This document shows, in pieces, positions 53,403 to 64,000 of a DNA stretch of 64,000 bases (position 1 is the stretch's first letter; the number at the start of each line of letters is the position of its first letter). The translations under genes were made by a program, and so were the position numbers. Origin of the DNA: Rhopalosiphum padi (lineage: Eukaryota; Arthropoda; Insecta; Hemiptera; Aphididae); the NCBI RefSeq assembly GCF_020882245.1, contig NC_083597.1, forward strand, positions 55,034,152 through 55,098,151, written 5' to 3'. The notes beneath the pieces are model-generated. The model saw only the letters and a program-made list of their open reading frames with translations. It did no database searches and had not been told where the DNA came from.

Positions 53403-56400
53403 TATATTATTAATTAAAATAAGTACAATTATTTGTAGTTCAGCAAATTAACGTGTAATATTATCATCACGACGTTTTATTACACTTGTACAGTGCAGTC
53501 CAGTATAGTATTTTTTTTTTATTTACGCTAAAAATGTACGCGTTAGGGTCAAATAATATTTCATGATGTAGCAAAATTGCCTGCTTAGAACGCCGTGTTA
53601 CCTTTATTGTTATAAAAATAATGTTATACTTATAAGAATGAAATATCTGGAAAATAGAACCAATGCTGCCTAATGGTACTAAATACAATTTAAATTTAAT
53701 AATTTTTTTTTTTTTAACGAAATACTCACTTTCAATTTTGATTTAAATCGAATCTAAATTTTGTCCAAGGATAATATTTCATCAAGTTTTGAATTAATTT
53801 AAAAAGTCTAGAAGTAAAATATTAAACGAAACAGTTTTTCATGTATGTAATTTAGTACTTTTCACTTGTTTAACAAAACGCAGTTTGCTGCATTTATCGT
53901 AATATTTTTCAAAGAATTAATTTTGGTTTTAATCGTCCACTCAGAATGGGGAAAAACATAATATAATATAATAATAATACTTTTGGCTAGGCGGAAAAGC
54001 CATGACGTTTTCAAGTTGTGTTTTCCTCTTTATTCGATTCTATGTTACCATAACTGCCACACGATGATGATAATAACGTATATGCACGGTATACAACGGC
54101 AATTTATATGCAAATATACGTACGCAGTACTGTTGTAACCGCCAAAAGTTTTCGAGTAATTATGTATTATTTACTTTTTAGTCTCTCTGCACGAGTCACC
54201 GAAAAACAAGTAATAAAAATCATTTTCAGCGACAAAACTGTATTGTTTGTAGTCAAAGACATTCACTACGCCATAAATATTATAAAACATGTTTCAAAAT
54301 CCGCTGTATACCGTTCAACAACATTTTTGACGATTGTAATATTTATTTATAATCACGACGAAATAGGACCATTGAAAGCTACTATCGCACGTACCTATTT
54401 AACTACAGACCTCATAAGGTAAAGTGTGAAATGCATATATTCAACCGATTGTTTACCGTATTTTACATGTTTACTAATGATTCCATTCGTACACTGCAGA
54501 TAATCTATAGTTGTACGCGTTTTGAAATACATTTATCATGTTTTCTGTATACTATAATACTATAGAAATTATTCACAAAATGTATAGTTTAATATCAATG
54601 TGTACCCACGATATTTAATATTTGATAAAAAAAAAATATGTACACATATTGTTGTACGTATTATTGACAGATTTAAATAATTGCATTTGTCTTATTTGTG
54701 AAATGTTATTGAATCATGTTATCATCTACGTCATATACCTGATTTTAGTATTATGTATATATATTATATCAATTTCGTTTTATTACAACCTATAGTGTAT
54801 TGTCTGTGTTATATTACATGTTTGATATGAAATAATACAATAATCGATTTTATAAAAATATTAGTAACAAATATTTTCAATATTATACTTTCTATATTCA
54901 TCTTCTGCTTAATAATATGATTACACGTAGGTAGAGATAGTATGGTTAGGTTTTCACTTGACTGAATGTTCATTTTTGTTTTACGCGTGTAAAAACAAGG
55001 TCAATCGACGATAATATCATGGGATAATGTAAAAAAATCTTAAAGGCAACTCTTTATTGTTTTCAATATATTTGCGAAACGCTATTTTCTTAAGTTGTAC
55101 AGCATTTCTATTGGATTCTTACCTGAAATCGGTCCCTTTTCGGCATCATATCCGAGAATACGAGTAAAACGATATGTTTAAAAAGAGAAATAACCGTCAT
55201 ATCGGAAAAAAATATTTTATAAAACCCACTCAGATGTGTTGGGCCAAGCGTAACACTGTATAATAAAAAACGTGTTCGGTTTCAGTTGCATTATCCCTTA
55301 TTTCCACTTGCCTGACAAACAACATATTTTACTGTTACATACGTAACCAAATGTTTATTAAAACTGTATTAGCTCTTTTATACGGATTATATAAATATAT
55401 AATAGTACCTTTAGTTATTCTGTTTTTTGTATTAAAATATAATGTATTTATACAAATGTGATTACTCGTAATATTAAGTATTGACTAATATAATAATAAT
55501 ATAAACATTTTAAAACTTATTATGTTGTGGTTTTAAAAAGTAAAATTGTATGATCATAATTTTTTGTTTTAATAACTATCATAAAAAATTATTTTAGATT
55601 AAAAATGTGTATACATACAAATTAACAATATTACTAAAAAATCTACAAAACCGAAAGTTTTTTAATCGCAGTTTAATATTTACTCTTTTTGTAGGTTATA
55701 AAAAAATTGCAGTGACTTGGTTTTTTTAATTGTAACACATACTTATCTCATACAAATATACAATTTATTAAAATTAAATGTTTTTTTTATTGTTATTATT
55801 ATTGACGCATTGCAATACCAAAAACTGATCACTTAGTTATTTTATAAAGGTCATTAATTGTGTAAAGTGGATATACTGTTTCTGTAAACTCCAAATTAAA
55901 TCGCTCGAAAGGTTGACATAATTTAATTAAAAGAGCCAGTACTGGCAATATGAAATTATTGTGCGTCGAATTTCAGTAGACAAATATTATGATTAATTAT
56001 TCGAAGTAATGTACTGTGAAATTTGTCAATCAGATGCTGATCTACTTTTCATATTGATGGTGGAAGATAATAAAAAAAAAACCAATAAGATATAAGAACT
56101 ATCATGAACAAAAAACAAATATAATTTTATATAGACGAAGAAAAAAAAAACATAAATCAAATATTCTATAAAATATTAATACAAAGTTTGAACAACGATA
56201 GAATATTATCAATTTGTATTTTTCAAACATAGTTTATAATTTTTATCATCCAATAGTTTAATAAATACTCATGTGGTATCATACTTCAAATTACGTGATC
56301 AAACATAAATAATTGACTTAAGTCAATATTGAGTTTGTATTAATAAACTATTAAAAAACTTAATCGAAAGCATTCAGTTATCAAGCGGGAATATTTAAGA

Positions 56401-59400
56401 CCACGATCTTATTAAATCGTATTCATCTACGACTCAACTGCACCAATAAAACTTACGGTGTTCCGGTCAAGGACAAGTCGACAATAATATTATTTACAGA
56501 AAAATGTATGTATTTTAAATAATTTTAAGTCATCACAAAACAATATACCAAATACAGAGTTTTTATAGTAATAATTTTCAAATTTTATTATTTTGAGCAC
56601 TTACATATTTACATTTTTAAAGTATTATTCCTAAACAGAAAATTTTTCCGAGAATATTAATATATTATTATTCAATTTCAAACCATTAGATGATTTGTTA
56701 TAATTATTTTAAATTTATATAAAATTCATTGTATAAAATTCCAGGGGAATGCTAAATAATGTTGATCACTGTTCATCTAAACTCTAAAACACACAACAGA
56801 CTACTTTTCACTCAAGATTCGAATTTTAAATTCTCAGAAAAATAATATTATTCTGTTTTAGAATATGAAATTAAAAATACACGCTGGCGTTTAAAAATAA
56901 AATGTTAAATATAAAGTGGTGTTCTATAATGACTTATAATATAAGTCATTGCAGAAGATTTCAAATTATATTAAAAAATTGTTATGCTTTTTTTAAAAAA
57001 ATAAGGTTTATCAATACAAGTTTTATAATATCGGCTATGTATAAAACGAGTAGTGATCTAATTTTATAATTATTTAAAAATATATATTAAGAAATCCAAT
57101 GGAAACAGAAAATATATGTTCGTTTCAAACAAACGAGAAGTAAAATATTAGTAATATTAGTATATGATATAGTAAATTCTAAGTTGTCATAGCGGTACGT
57201 GATGATTTTTTAACCCTATAATATGTAATATAGCTATATGCATTAAATGCGTATGATACTACAGTGTAAGAAGTTTTTATCGAATTCGTAAAATTATAAC
57301 AGACGCATTTATTTGTACAGGTGCAATTATAGAGTGTCATTTAAACGAAACTAAACAATCGATTTATATTTGATGATTTTTCGTTCGAATTAATAACAGA
57401 TTTGAAGAGTTTATATTTTTTCATCGTTATGCTCATCAGTCATCATAATATATTTTGAACAAGTCTGGGTTAAATTATCAACCCGGTATTCTCTCGCATA
57501 CGGCGTTGAAATGGGCCTGATTGAACGTGCGTTGTTAAATCGTAGACGTCATTGCTATTATGCTACAGTGTCATTGATTGTTTTTTTTTTTAAATAAACA
57601 TATTTTTGTAGAAACAAGCGAGTATACTTCAAAATATATCGTTAAAAGTTCATCTATTGAAACACAACTATAAAAGCAGCCAAGTACACATTCAATTATT
57701 TTAAGAAATGAAACATATAATAATATAACGTCCTTATATTTTGTTTTGGCCGGTGATCGTGATTCCAATGTTTTCGGATCATTTGCACATTTTATCCTTA
57801 CGATATATAGTTCTGCACTTTTATAAAATCTACTGGGATTTTAACGGTATAACGGTCATTTTTATAAAAGTCTATGACTCATATACCTATCGTGTTTTTG
57901 TATAAACAACAAAATAAAACGGTTACGTATCTATAAATATTATGAAAATATTGTTTTGAACTTACCTATATATGAAATCAATTTATAAATTATAATATAA
58001 TAATTGTAAACTGAAAGTGCTTGTAATGTTTTTTTTATTATAACAAAATTTTATTAGTAAAGATATTTTGGATATAAATAAAATCGTACTTTTAAAACTT
58101 TTAAGAATAACGTTAACCACTGATTTTCAATGTTTAATAATATGTCTAAATACAATTGTAAATATATAGTGAACCATACAAATGTAGTGATGCTGAATTG
58201 GTAAGGGATGCTTAAAATTGGTATTAAAACGGAATTGGTACGGTTTTATTTTGTGTAATTTCATATAACATATGTAGGTAAGTAGAACTTAAAAACATAT
58301 ATTGTATATTTTTAATATGAAAATGACTATAATAGGTGTGTTTATTTAGAGGGTTTGCAACGAGTAATAAAGTCTATATCACGACGTGTAATATAAGTTC
58401 GATTATTTTTAAATGTAAATACAACAAACAATAATATTATGTTGAATGATTAATGTATTTTAAATATTTAATTTCTTCATTAAATAGATAAATACTTTGA
58501 ACGCAAATATCGTATTGTGATTAGCTATACAAACTGTGTATGCAATTAGCATTGATGAAGCCCTTTTCACAGAAGACAACGCTTGTGCACATAAAATACT
58601 AAAAAATATTTTGGATTCAATAAAAAAAAATAAGCTTACGAATTTTAATGTTATAAAATATATACATAAGTATTTATATAAATTAGTCAAAATATGTTTT
58701 TTATATTATAATATTTTTATCCATGTTCGTGAACTGAAGGTGCCAGTCGTCAGACGTGACGAGTTAATCCAGTAAACATTCAAATTTATTATAGAAATAA
58801 ATGTATAAGACGATACAATATTTGTGATTTTCTGTCAGTTATATTGAGTAGAGGGAAAATTGAAAAACGGATGATGGTTATCAATATTACGTTATGATAT
58901 ATTATGTCGCGCAGTTAATATTTGTATTTTATTTTATTTTTAAGTAATCGTTGACGTTGACTGCCGAAAACTTAACTGAAAATGTATAGGTGTGATATTT
59001 GTCTAAATATCAATATCAATATCAGTAATAATATTATTATGGATTTTTTCAACGTCTTTCCGATTCATGTCTTGTCACTGGAATTTAGGCACATGCGTAC
59101 TCGAAGTGACACTATTCGATCAAGTGACCTATATATTGTATTCAAGTATAGAAAAAAAAACAAGATGAACTCAAAAAGAAATATATAAGGCACATTGGTC
59201 TAACGTAAATACATTTTAACATTTGTGAAATGAACCATTGTAAATATCGTCTGCGAAAAACATTGTTATTGTTTACTATACACCCATGACCCATAGCATA
59301 TATATTGAAAACATTAGTGTAAGCACGTAAGTTAGTTTAGTTGCTTAAATTTTTTAAAATAGAAAATCTTGGTACTTAATAATTAAAGAGAATTAACTAC

Positions 59401-60650
59401 ATATTTTTATAAATTAAATAAATTATATTAATATTATCAATTGAATAATGGATAATTATAATAAAAATTATTTTACAGTATTATAGTTACGTTACATGAA
59501 ATGTGTTTGTATTTATTTATTAAATTTAAAAAAAATAAAATTATGTACAGTTGAATAATGAATACTCTGTGAAGTAAGTATTTATTATAATTTAAAATAA
59601 TAAATTTTATGAATATATGAATATTTTACTTTATACAATTTTAAATTTTATTAGAGTTATTAAAAAAATATTCTACAAACATCTATAAATATTTTCGTTT
59701 TATTGTTGTCTTAGTAATGTTAAGGAGCAATCGTTATTCGTCACAGCTTATGTTATACATTTAAAAAACATATTATTTCAACATGATAAAACTTAAATTA
59801 ATATTTTGTCTATATTCCAACTGAAAATTGTATTTGAACTGTGCGGAATAAATTTTGAGCTTGTTGAAACTTTTTAAAGTTTTTTTCCGATTTTAAAAGT
59901 AAAAGTTAAAAATGCTATCAATTTGTTTTTTTTATCTCGATAATATTGAGAAATGTAATATATGTAAATTTGTTTTCCTTTTTGTTTGTCTGTACGAATT
60001 TTCAAGTTAAGTTTACTTATATATTTGGCGTTTCTGTCCTTTCATCAAATATATCTCAGTGGAAATTGTAAACAAATTATTAAAAATACAAAATATTATT
60101 TGTAATACTTATGTCAAATGTTAATATTTAATACGTTATTTTTAATTATAAATGCCTTTTTAAATTATAATTATTTGAGCGTGAATCAATAGTGACAGTC
60201 GTGTTACGCACGAAATTTATTATTATTATTGAGTTTCCTAAACACCAAAAGGACGCTACTCATACGTCATATTTATAGAAATCTCGTTTCATGGTGATAG
60301 AATTTAATTGGATTAAAGTCTTAAAACAAAGTAATTTAAACACAATTATAATATTGTGTTATAAAAAGGGATACAATTTTTTTTGGTCTATCGTTAGAAT
60401 ATTATTCACGTTTTGTAAACTTATTTAATTTCCGATTTTTAGCGATTTGCCGATATATTAGTGTACAATTGAACAATTAATTAGCGACGGTACATTTATA
60501 TTAAAAATTATATCAGCTGAAACTTAAGCTACACAAAATAGTTTTTCTGTGAATTTATTAGTTACACAACTAACTAGCTATAATGCTACTAATATAATGG
60601 GATAATTACTATTTTAAAGTTTAGAAAATGAAAAAGCAATGTTCAACATT
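53403..60650. other. Seven kb of AT-rich non-coding DNA
   Basis: A 104-codon plus-strand frame at 54108-54422 lies in a slightly richer patch but has no recognised domain and is not called as a gene. A perfect palindrome with 11-base arms lies at 56928-56950. The rest is AT-rich with poly-A/T runs and no recognised gene or element. Confidence 0.5.
56928..56950. repeat. Perfect palindrome, 11-base arms, one-base spacer
   Basis: aatgacttata, then a, then tataagtcatt. Too short for a known RNA hairpin; it may be chance in AT-rich DNA. Confidence 0.85.
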
Positions 60651-60651
60651 C

Positions 60652-60659
60652 ACGAATTC
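60652..60659 (+). repeat. Left 8-bp target duplication
   Basis: acgaattc, repeated exactly at 61374-61381. Confidence 0.92.
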
Positions 60660-61373
60660 CAGTGTTGAGACGAGATAAGCAAAAATTATCTAGATATAGA
60701 TAAAAGATTATTGCTCCAATATTATCTAGATTAAGATAAGATAACATGTATTTTAATTATCTCAGATAAGATAAAATACAAAAAATTTTGATCTAGATAA
60801 AAAATAGATGACAATTTAAATATTTAAAATAATTTCATTAAACCAACAATTAAATTTATATTTTACTATTGGAAATTATTATACCTATCAATGATAATTG
60901 AAATGATGATCCCGTGAATAGTATAAAATACCCAGTGCCCGTATATAACGTCATATTATTATCATTGGCATAATAATTTAATTTAATATTGGTCTATTTA
61001 TAGAGTGGGCATTAATTTTTTCATGTTATAAGCTTGATAGTTCTATATTATGATTTATAAGTTATAACGTTCGTAGATTATTTTTGTTGATCCTGTTTTT
61101 ATTATATTTTACATTATTACTATTGAAATTATTTATAAAATGGACTCCATAGTCCATAGACCATAATATTAACTTGCATGCATACAGGGCGCTCAAAAAA
61201 AATATCGGTTTACACATAATATTATCTAGATAATTACTAAAAAGATACCGATTTTTAATCTAAGATAACCCTTAGATACATATTTAAATTTTCATCTAGA
61301 TAAGATAAAAGATGAACAAATACTATCTAGATGAAATATCTAGATAAATTTATCTAGATAAGTCTCAACACTG
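60660..61373. mobile_element. Non-autonomous hAT element with subterminal TCTAGA repeats, 714 bp
   Basis: The outer 12 bases form a perfect inverted repeat: cagtgttgagac at 60660-60671 and gtctcaacactg at 61362-61373. An exact 8-bp duplication, acgaattc, flanks the element. Eight copies of TCTAGA, mostly within tatctagata, cluster at the ends: 60689, 60725 and 60792 on the left; 61225, 61295, 61326, 61339 and 61353 on the right. None occurs in the roughly 430 bases between. Related agataagata words are interspersed. Clustered short motifs just inside the ends are known binding sites for hAT transposases, so these are probably recognition sites. No protein is encoded; an autonomous partner would be needed. 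Confidence 0.94.
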
Positions 61374-61381
61374 ACGAATTC
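61374..61381 (+). repeat. Right 8-bp target duplication
   Basis: acgaattc, identical to 60652-60659. Confidence 0.92.
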
Positions 61382-61740
61382 ACGAGTTAATCAATTCAAT
61401 TTAGGTTAATTTCTATTAATTTGTATTTTAACTTAATTGTTTTTTTTTATTAATATTAACATAATAGATAAAATTCTAAAAAGTTACATTCAATTTAATT
61501 GAAATACAATTTATTTATAATTAATTAAATTATGAATATAATAAAATTGATCATAAATGGTAGATAATGAAAAATTTAATTCTAAAATTTACTTCTTGTT
61601 GCCATCAGCCAGAATATTTTAGTAAAAAAAAACTTATTTTTGATACCTATGAGCATTTATTTTAAATTATCTATTTGCCAACATTTTTATAACATTAAAC
61701 TTGTTTTGTGTATTTTCTAATAATTTAACTCATTAATTCG
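61382..61740. other. AT-rich non-coding DNA
   Basis: Nothing recognised between the hAT element and CpG-rich block G. Confidence 0.5.
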
Positions 61741-62375
61741 GTTAAAGATATCGTAAACTCGCCCAGCCACGAGGAAATTTGAATCATTAAACATGATCAA
61801 CATTGTTACAAAATATGTTGTCATACATATCGCCCGCGACAACCTTCACGGAAACCGCCCAGACGACCAAGTCCATAAAGATCCGGTGCGTAATTAATAT
61901 CGCACCCCCTCCCCCACCCCCACCAACAGTCATATTATGTAATTTCCCATTACACGTTCGTTGTACAGAACATTATGAATATTACGTTTGAACGGAATAA
62001 CCAGTTCGGTTCTACAACACTCGGGTACATGACCGCGAGTAGGTACGCCGGCCGGACAGTACGGAAGTAATTGGAAACCATTATGCCGGGTAATACTGGG
62101 AAAAAAGTCGCGCGCGCGTGTGCGTGCCGTCGTCGGGTCGATGTAGAGAGAGAAAATGAAGTATATAACGGAAAAAAATCCCTTTTCGGAAATGTCTATT
62201 CTCGCCCAAAACGCACACACACACAAGCGACGCAGTGAACTCTAATATTATTATGTATAGGTATACGCATCGTGTCGGAGTACCTGTGTTGCACGAGAGT
62301 GTGTTCGCGTCGTGTCAAATTTCTGCTTACCGTTATATTATATATGTCCACCATTATTTACACACACACAAATAC

Positions 62376-62398
62376 ATATATATATATATATATATATA
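62376..62398. repeat. (AT)11 microsatellite
   Basis: About 23 bases of uninterrupted AT after a CA-rich run. Confidence 0.92.
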
Positions 62399-63383
62399 CC
62401 GTGTTATGCGGGGGAATAAAAAGAAGAAAAAAACTTAACTTCAACCACCCCCTCCCCCCCCCCAAGAGCACCCGCAAACGTCGCGTTGAAAAGCACGTGA
62501 AATCAAACACGTCTACGCGTATACATTTTAGCGCTTTTCCGTAGTCCTCTGTGTGTGTGTGTGCGATGCCGTTCGTTAAAAGTCGTACCTACGTCTCTTT
62601 GTGCTTTGTTGTGCGTGCCCCGCGCCTCGGCACCAGCGTACAGCGTAATTACGCCGGTGCCGCGCCAACGTCACGTTTCCCGCTAAACGAACTTCTCCCC
62701 GTCCACGCGCTCCGTGCCCTTAACACTATAATATCTATGCGCCGCCGCCGTACGCAATGCCGTATAATGTTGTTGTTGTTATCATTACGGAATTGTACGG
62801 TTTTTTTTTCCACCGTCGTCCGCTCGCGATCGTCCTAATTATTCGTGTGTTTGTGCATATATTTTATGACATTCGAGGTACCTGCTACACAACACACCGA
62901 TGACGGCTGGAACGACTCAGTTGCAGTAGATGAACAATTTATGAAAATACATCTTTTTGTCCTGTATACTCGACCGTACTCGATAAACACGAAATATTTG
63001 ATTAAGTTACTATAAATTAGTAAATTACTAAAAAATACTTTACCCGGTTATTATCACCTCTCGCGTGTTAATGTATACTATATTATATAATATCTGCACC
63101 TAAGTCCTAAGTACATAGTGAAAAAATAAAACGAGAGAAACAATTTTACTAATCAAACTATATAACAATGGCGTAACTATATTAAGGCTTTGTAAGATCA
63201 GCGCCTCAAAAACAAGACGATATTCAACACGATAATGCGCGCAGCTTTTTTTTTCTCGAAAAAACAAATCAATATATTATTATTATTATTGAAAATTTTT
63301 TATGTGCATATATATAAATATTATTTAAGCTACCCTCTCGAAGATGACTTATTCCCGCCCGACCACCGCTGTTGTTGACGGTT

Positions 63384-63391
63384 TGACGTCA
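63384..63391. promoter_or_regulatory. TGACGTCA palindrome (CRE-type site)
   Basis: The exact 8-base consensus bound by CREB/ATF bZIP factors, inside a CpG-rich candidate promoter. A single match is expected about once per window by chance, so this is suggestive only. Confidence 0.3.
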
Positions 63392-63822
63392 GAGTCGTTG
63401 ATTCGGTCATTAAATTCTGGTCACACGCCGCTCCGTTGCGCCCAGACGCGCGCCCGATTGTTCACGGAGATCTCGCGAAGAAATAATGTAGGCAGGAGGA
63501 AGTGACTACGCCGTTTATATATACGTTTGGCGTTTCGGCGCGTGCGTTACCGAATCGTCGACTTTGCGGATGAGATTATAATAATATAATACAAGACTGT
63601 CGCGATATTTATCATAATGATATTGTGCGGCGGGAGAGATCGAGTAGGGAAAATAAAAAAAAAATACCGATCGCATATTTAGAACGTCGCTCTGGCCGCG
63701 AAGAATGCGTGTGCACCGTATCGAACGGATTTACTTATATTATTGTCAAAAGGAAGTCGCACGAAAGAAAAATTAAATAAGATATTATGTATATCGTATT
63801 ATAATAATATATATGCCATATG

Positions 63823-63852
63823 TCTGAAATGGTATGGGCACGCTATTTCAGA
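63823..63852. repeat. Short hairpin
   Basis: tctgaaat and atttcaga form a perfect 8-bp stem around a 14-base loop; a CCAT/ATGG pair lies just outside. Too short for a microRNA precursor. Confidence 0.5.
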
Positions 63853-64000
63853 TGGTACGTGACTGGTTTTCATAAAGTCGCGTTCGAATGTTGCGTCTCA
63901 GAGTATATGGGTAACCCCAACCACTCCGCTACCCGACGAGTATGTTAATCGGGGCCCAGAAAGGATAACGATACTCACGCAATTTCCGAGATTTACATTT

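Larger units (their letters stand above)
61745..64000. promoter_or_regulatory. CpG-rich block G, candidate promoter or 5' exon region
   Basis: This is the longest CpG-rich tract, dense at 61810-62130, 62260-62330, 62470-62840, 63350-63580 and 63690-63760. It is interspersed with C-runs (61903-61924, 62445-62463), CA/TG runs (62212-62224, 62551-62562) and an AT microsatellite (62376-62398). Frames of 62-98 codons on both strands show no known domains. A perfect cAMP-response-type palindrome TGACGTCA lies at 63384-63391. The composition fits a promoter, 5' leader or enhancer of a gene extending beyond the right edge. Direction and transcription start cannot be set from the sequence. Confidence 0.38.

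Noticed and set aside
54108..54422. 104-codon plus-strand frame
   Set aside because: No domain, no supporting context and a hydrophobic, unremarkable composition. Frames of this length occur by chance in less AT-rich patches.
62551..62838. 95-codon plus-strand frame in CpG block G
   Set aside because: The other strand and frames are also open over parts of the block. Arginine- and cysteine-rich low-complexity sequence follows from GC content, with no known domain.
1..64000. tRNA genes, CRISPR arrays, operons or bacterial signals
   Set aside because: No B-box/T-arm word with a matching A box, no spaced direct repeats and no bacterial gene organisation were seen. Composition and mobile elements are those of an insect.

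Overview
The window looks like nuclear DNA of a sap-sucking insect, most likely an aphid. It is very AT-rich, full of short AT, TAA and poly-A tracts and of words such as 'aggtacctat' and 'taggtaggta'. Its recognisable mobile elements (mariner, hAT, jockey-type LINE, long-TIR DNA transposon) and dispersed repeats are the kinds I know from aphid assemblies. The host call is an inference from composition and repeats, not from a host gene. No conserved host protein-coding exon, tRNA, rRNA or known microRNA could be recognised in 64 kb. The only intact protein-coding gene I can support is a transposase. The window is therefore best read as a gene desert or the inside of one or more very large introns.

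Layout. 1-2.95 kb is AT-rich with nothing recognised. 2.96-3.8 kb is a CpG-rich block followed by a TAG-type microsatellite. 4,965-6,287 is a complete mariner with an intact transposase on the minus strand, perfect 26-bp terminal inverted repeats and TA target duplications. 6.6-7.1 kb is a broken jockey-type reverse transcriptase (minus). 7.4-9.1 kb is CpG-rich. 9.1-16.2 kb is AT-rich. 16.2-16.9 kb holds a decayed hAT-type element and a jockey 3' tail. 17.68 kb carries a hAT-like end. 18.0-19.1 kb is CpG-rich, and 19.1-27.7 kb is AT-rich. 27.75-28.3 kb is a sharp CpG-rich block, with a LINE tail remnant at 28.5-28.7 kb. 31.6-33.3 kb is a DNA transposon with long inverted repeats and a decayed transposase. 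34.4-35.05 kb is aphid-type repeat DNA. 37.5-37.95 kb is the C-terminal remnant of a second, IS630/Tc1-mariner-type transposase. 39.0-40.65 and 42.5-45.5 kb are CpG-rich. 45.5-60.6 kb is AT-rich with a 522-bp hAT MITE at 52.87 kb. 60,660-61,373 is a 714-bp non-autonomous hAT element with subterminal TCTAGA motifs. 61.75-64 kb is the largest CpG-rich tract and contains a perfect TGACGTCA.

The CpG-rich tracts carry no convincing coding sequence but stand out sharply from the AT-rich background. They are candidates for promoters, 5' untranslated exons or enhancers of a neighbouring or surrounding gene. The mobile elements do not work together as a system. They are independent insertions of different ages, from probably recent (mariner; the two hAT elements with perfect 8-bp target duplications) to very decayed (the LINE pieces, the IS630-type fragment and the long-TIR element). 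A short dispersed repeat with a shared core occurs at four places in the window.
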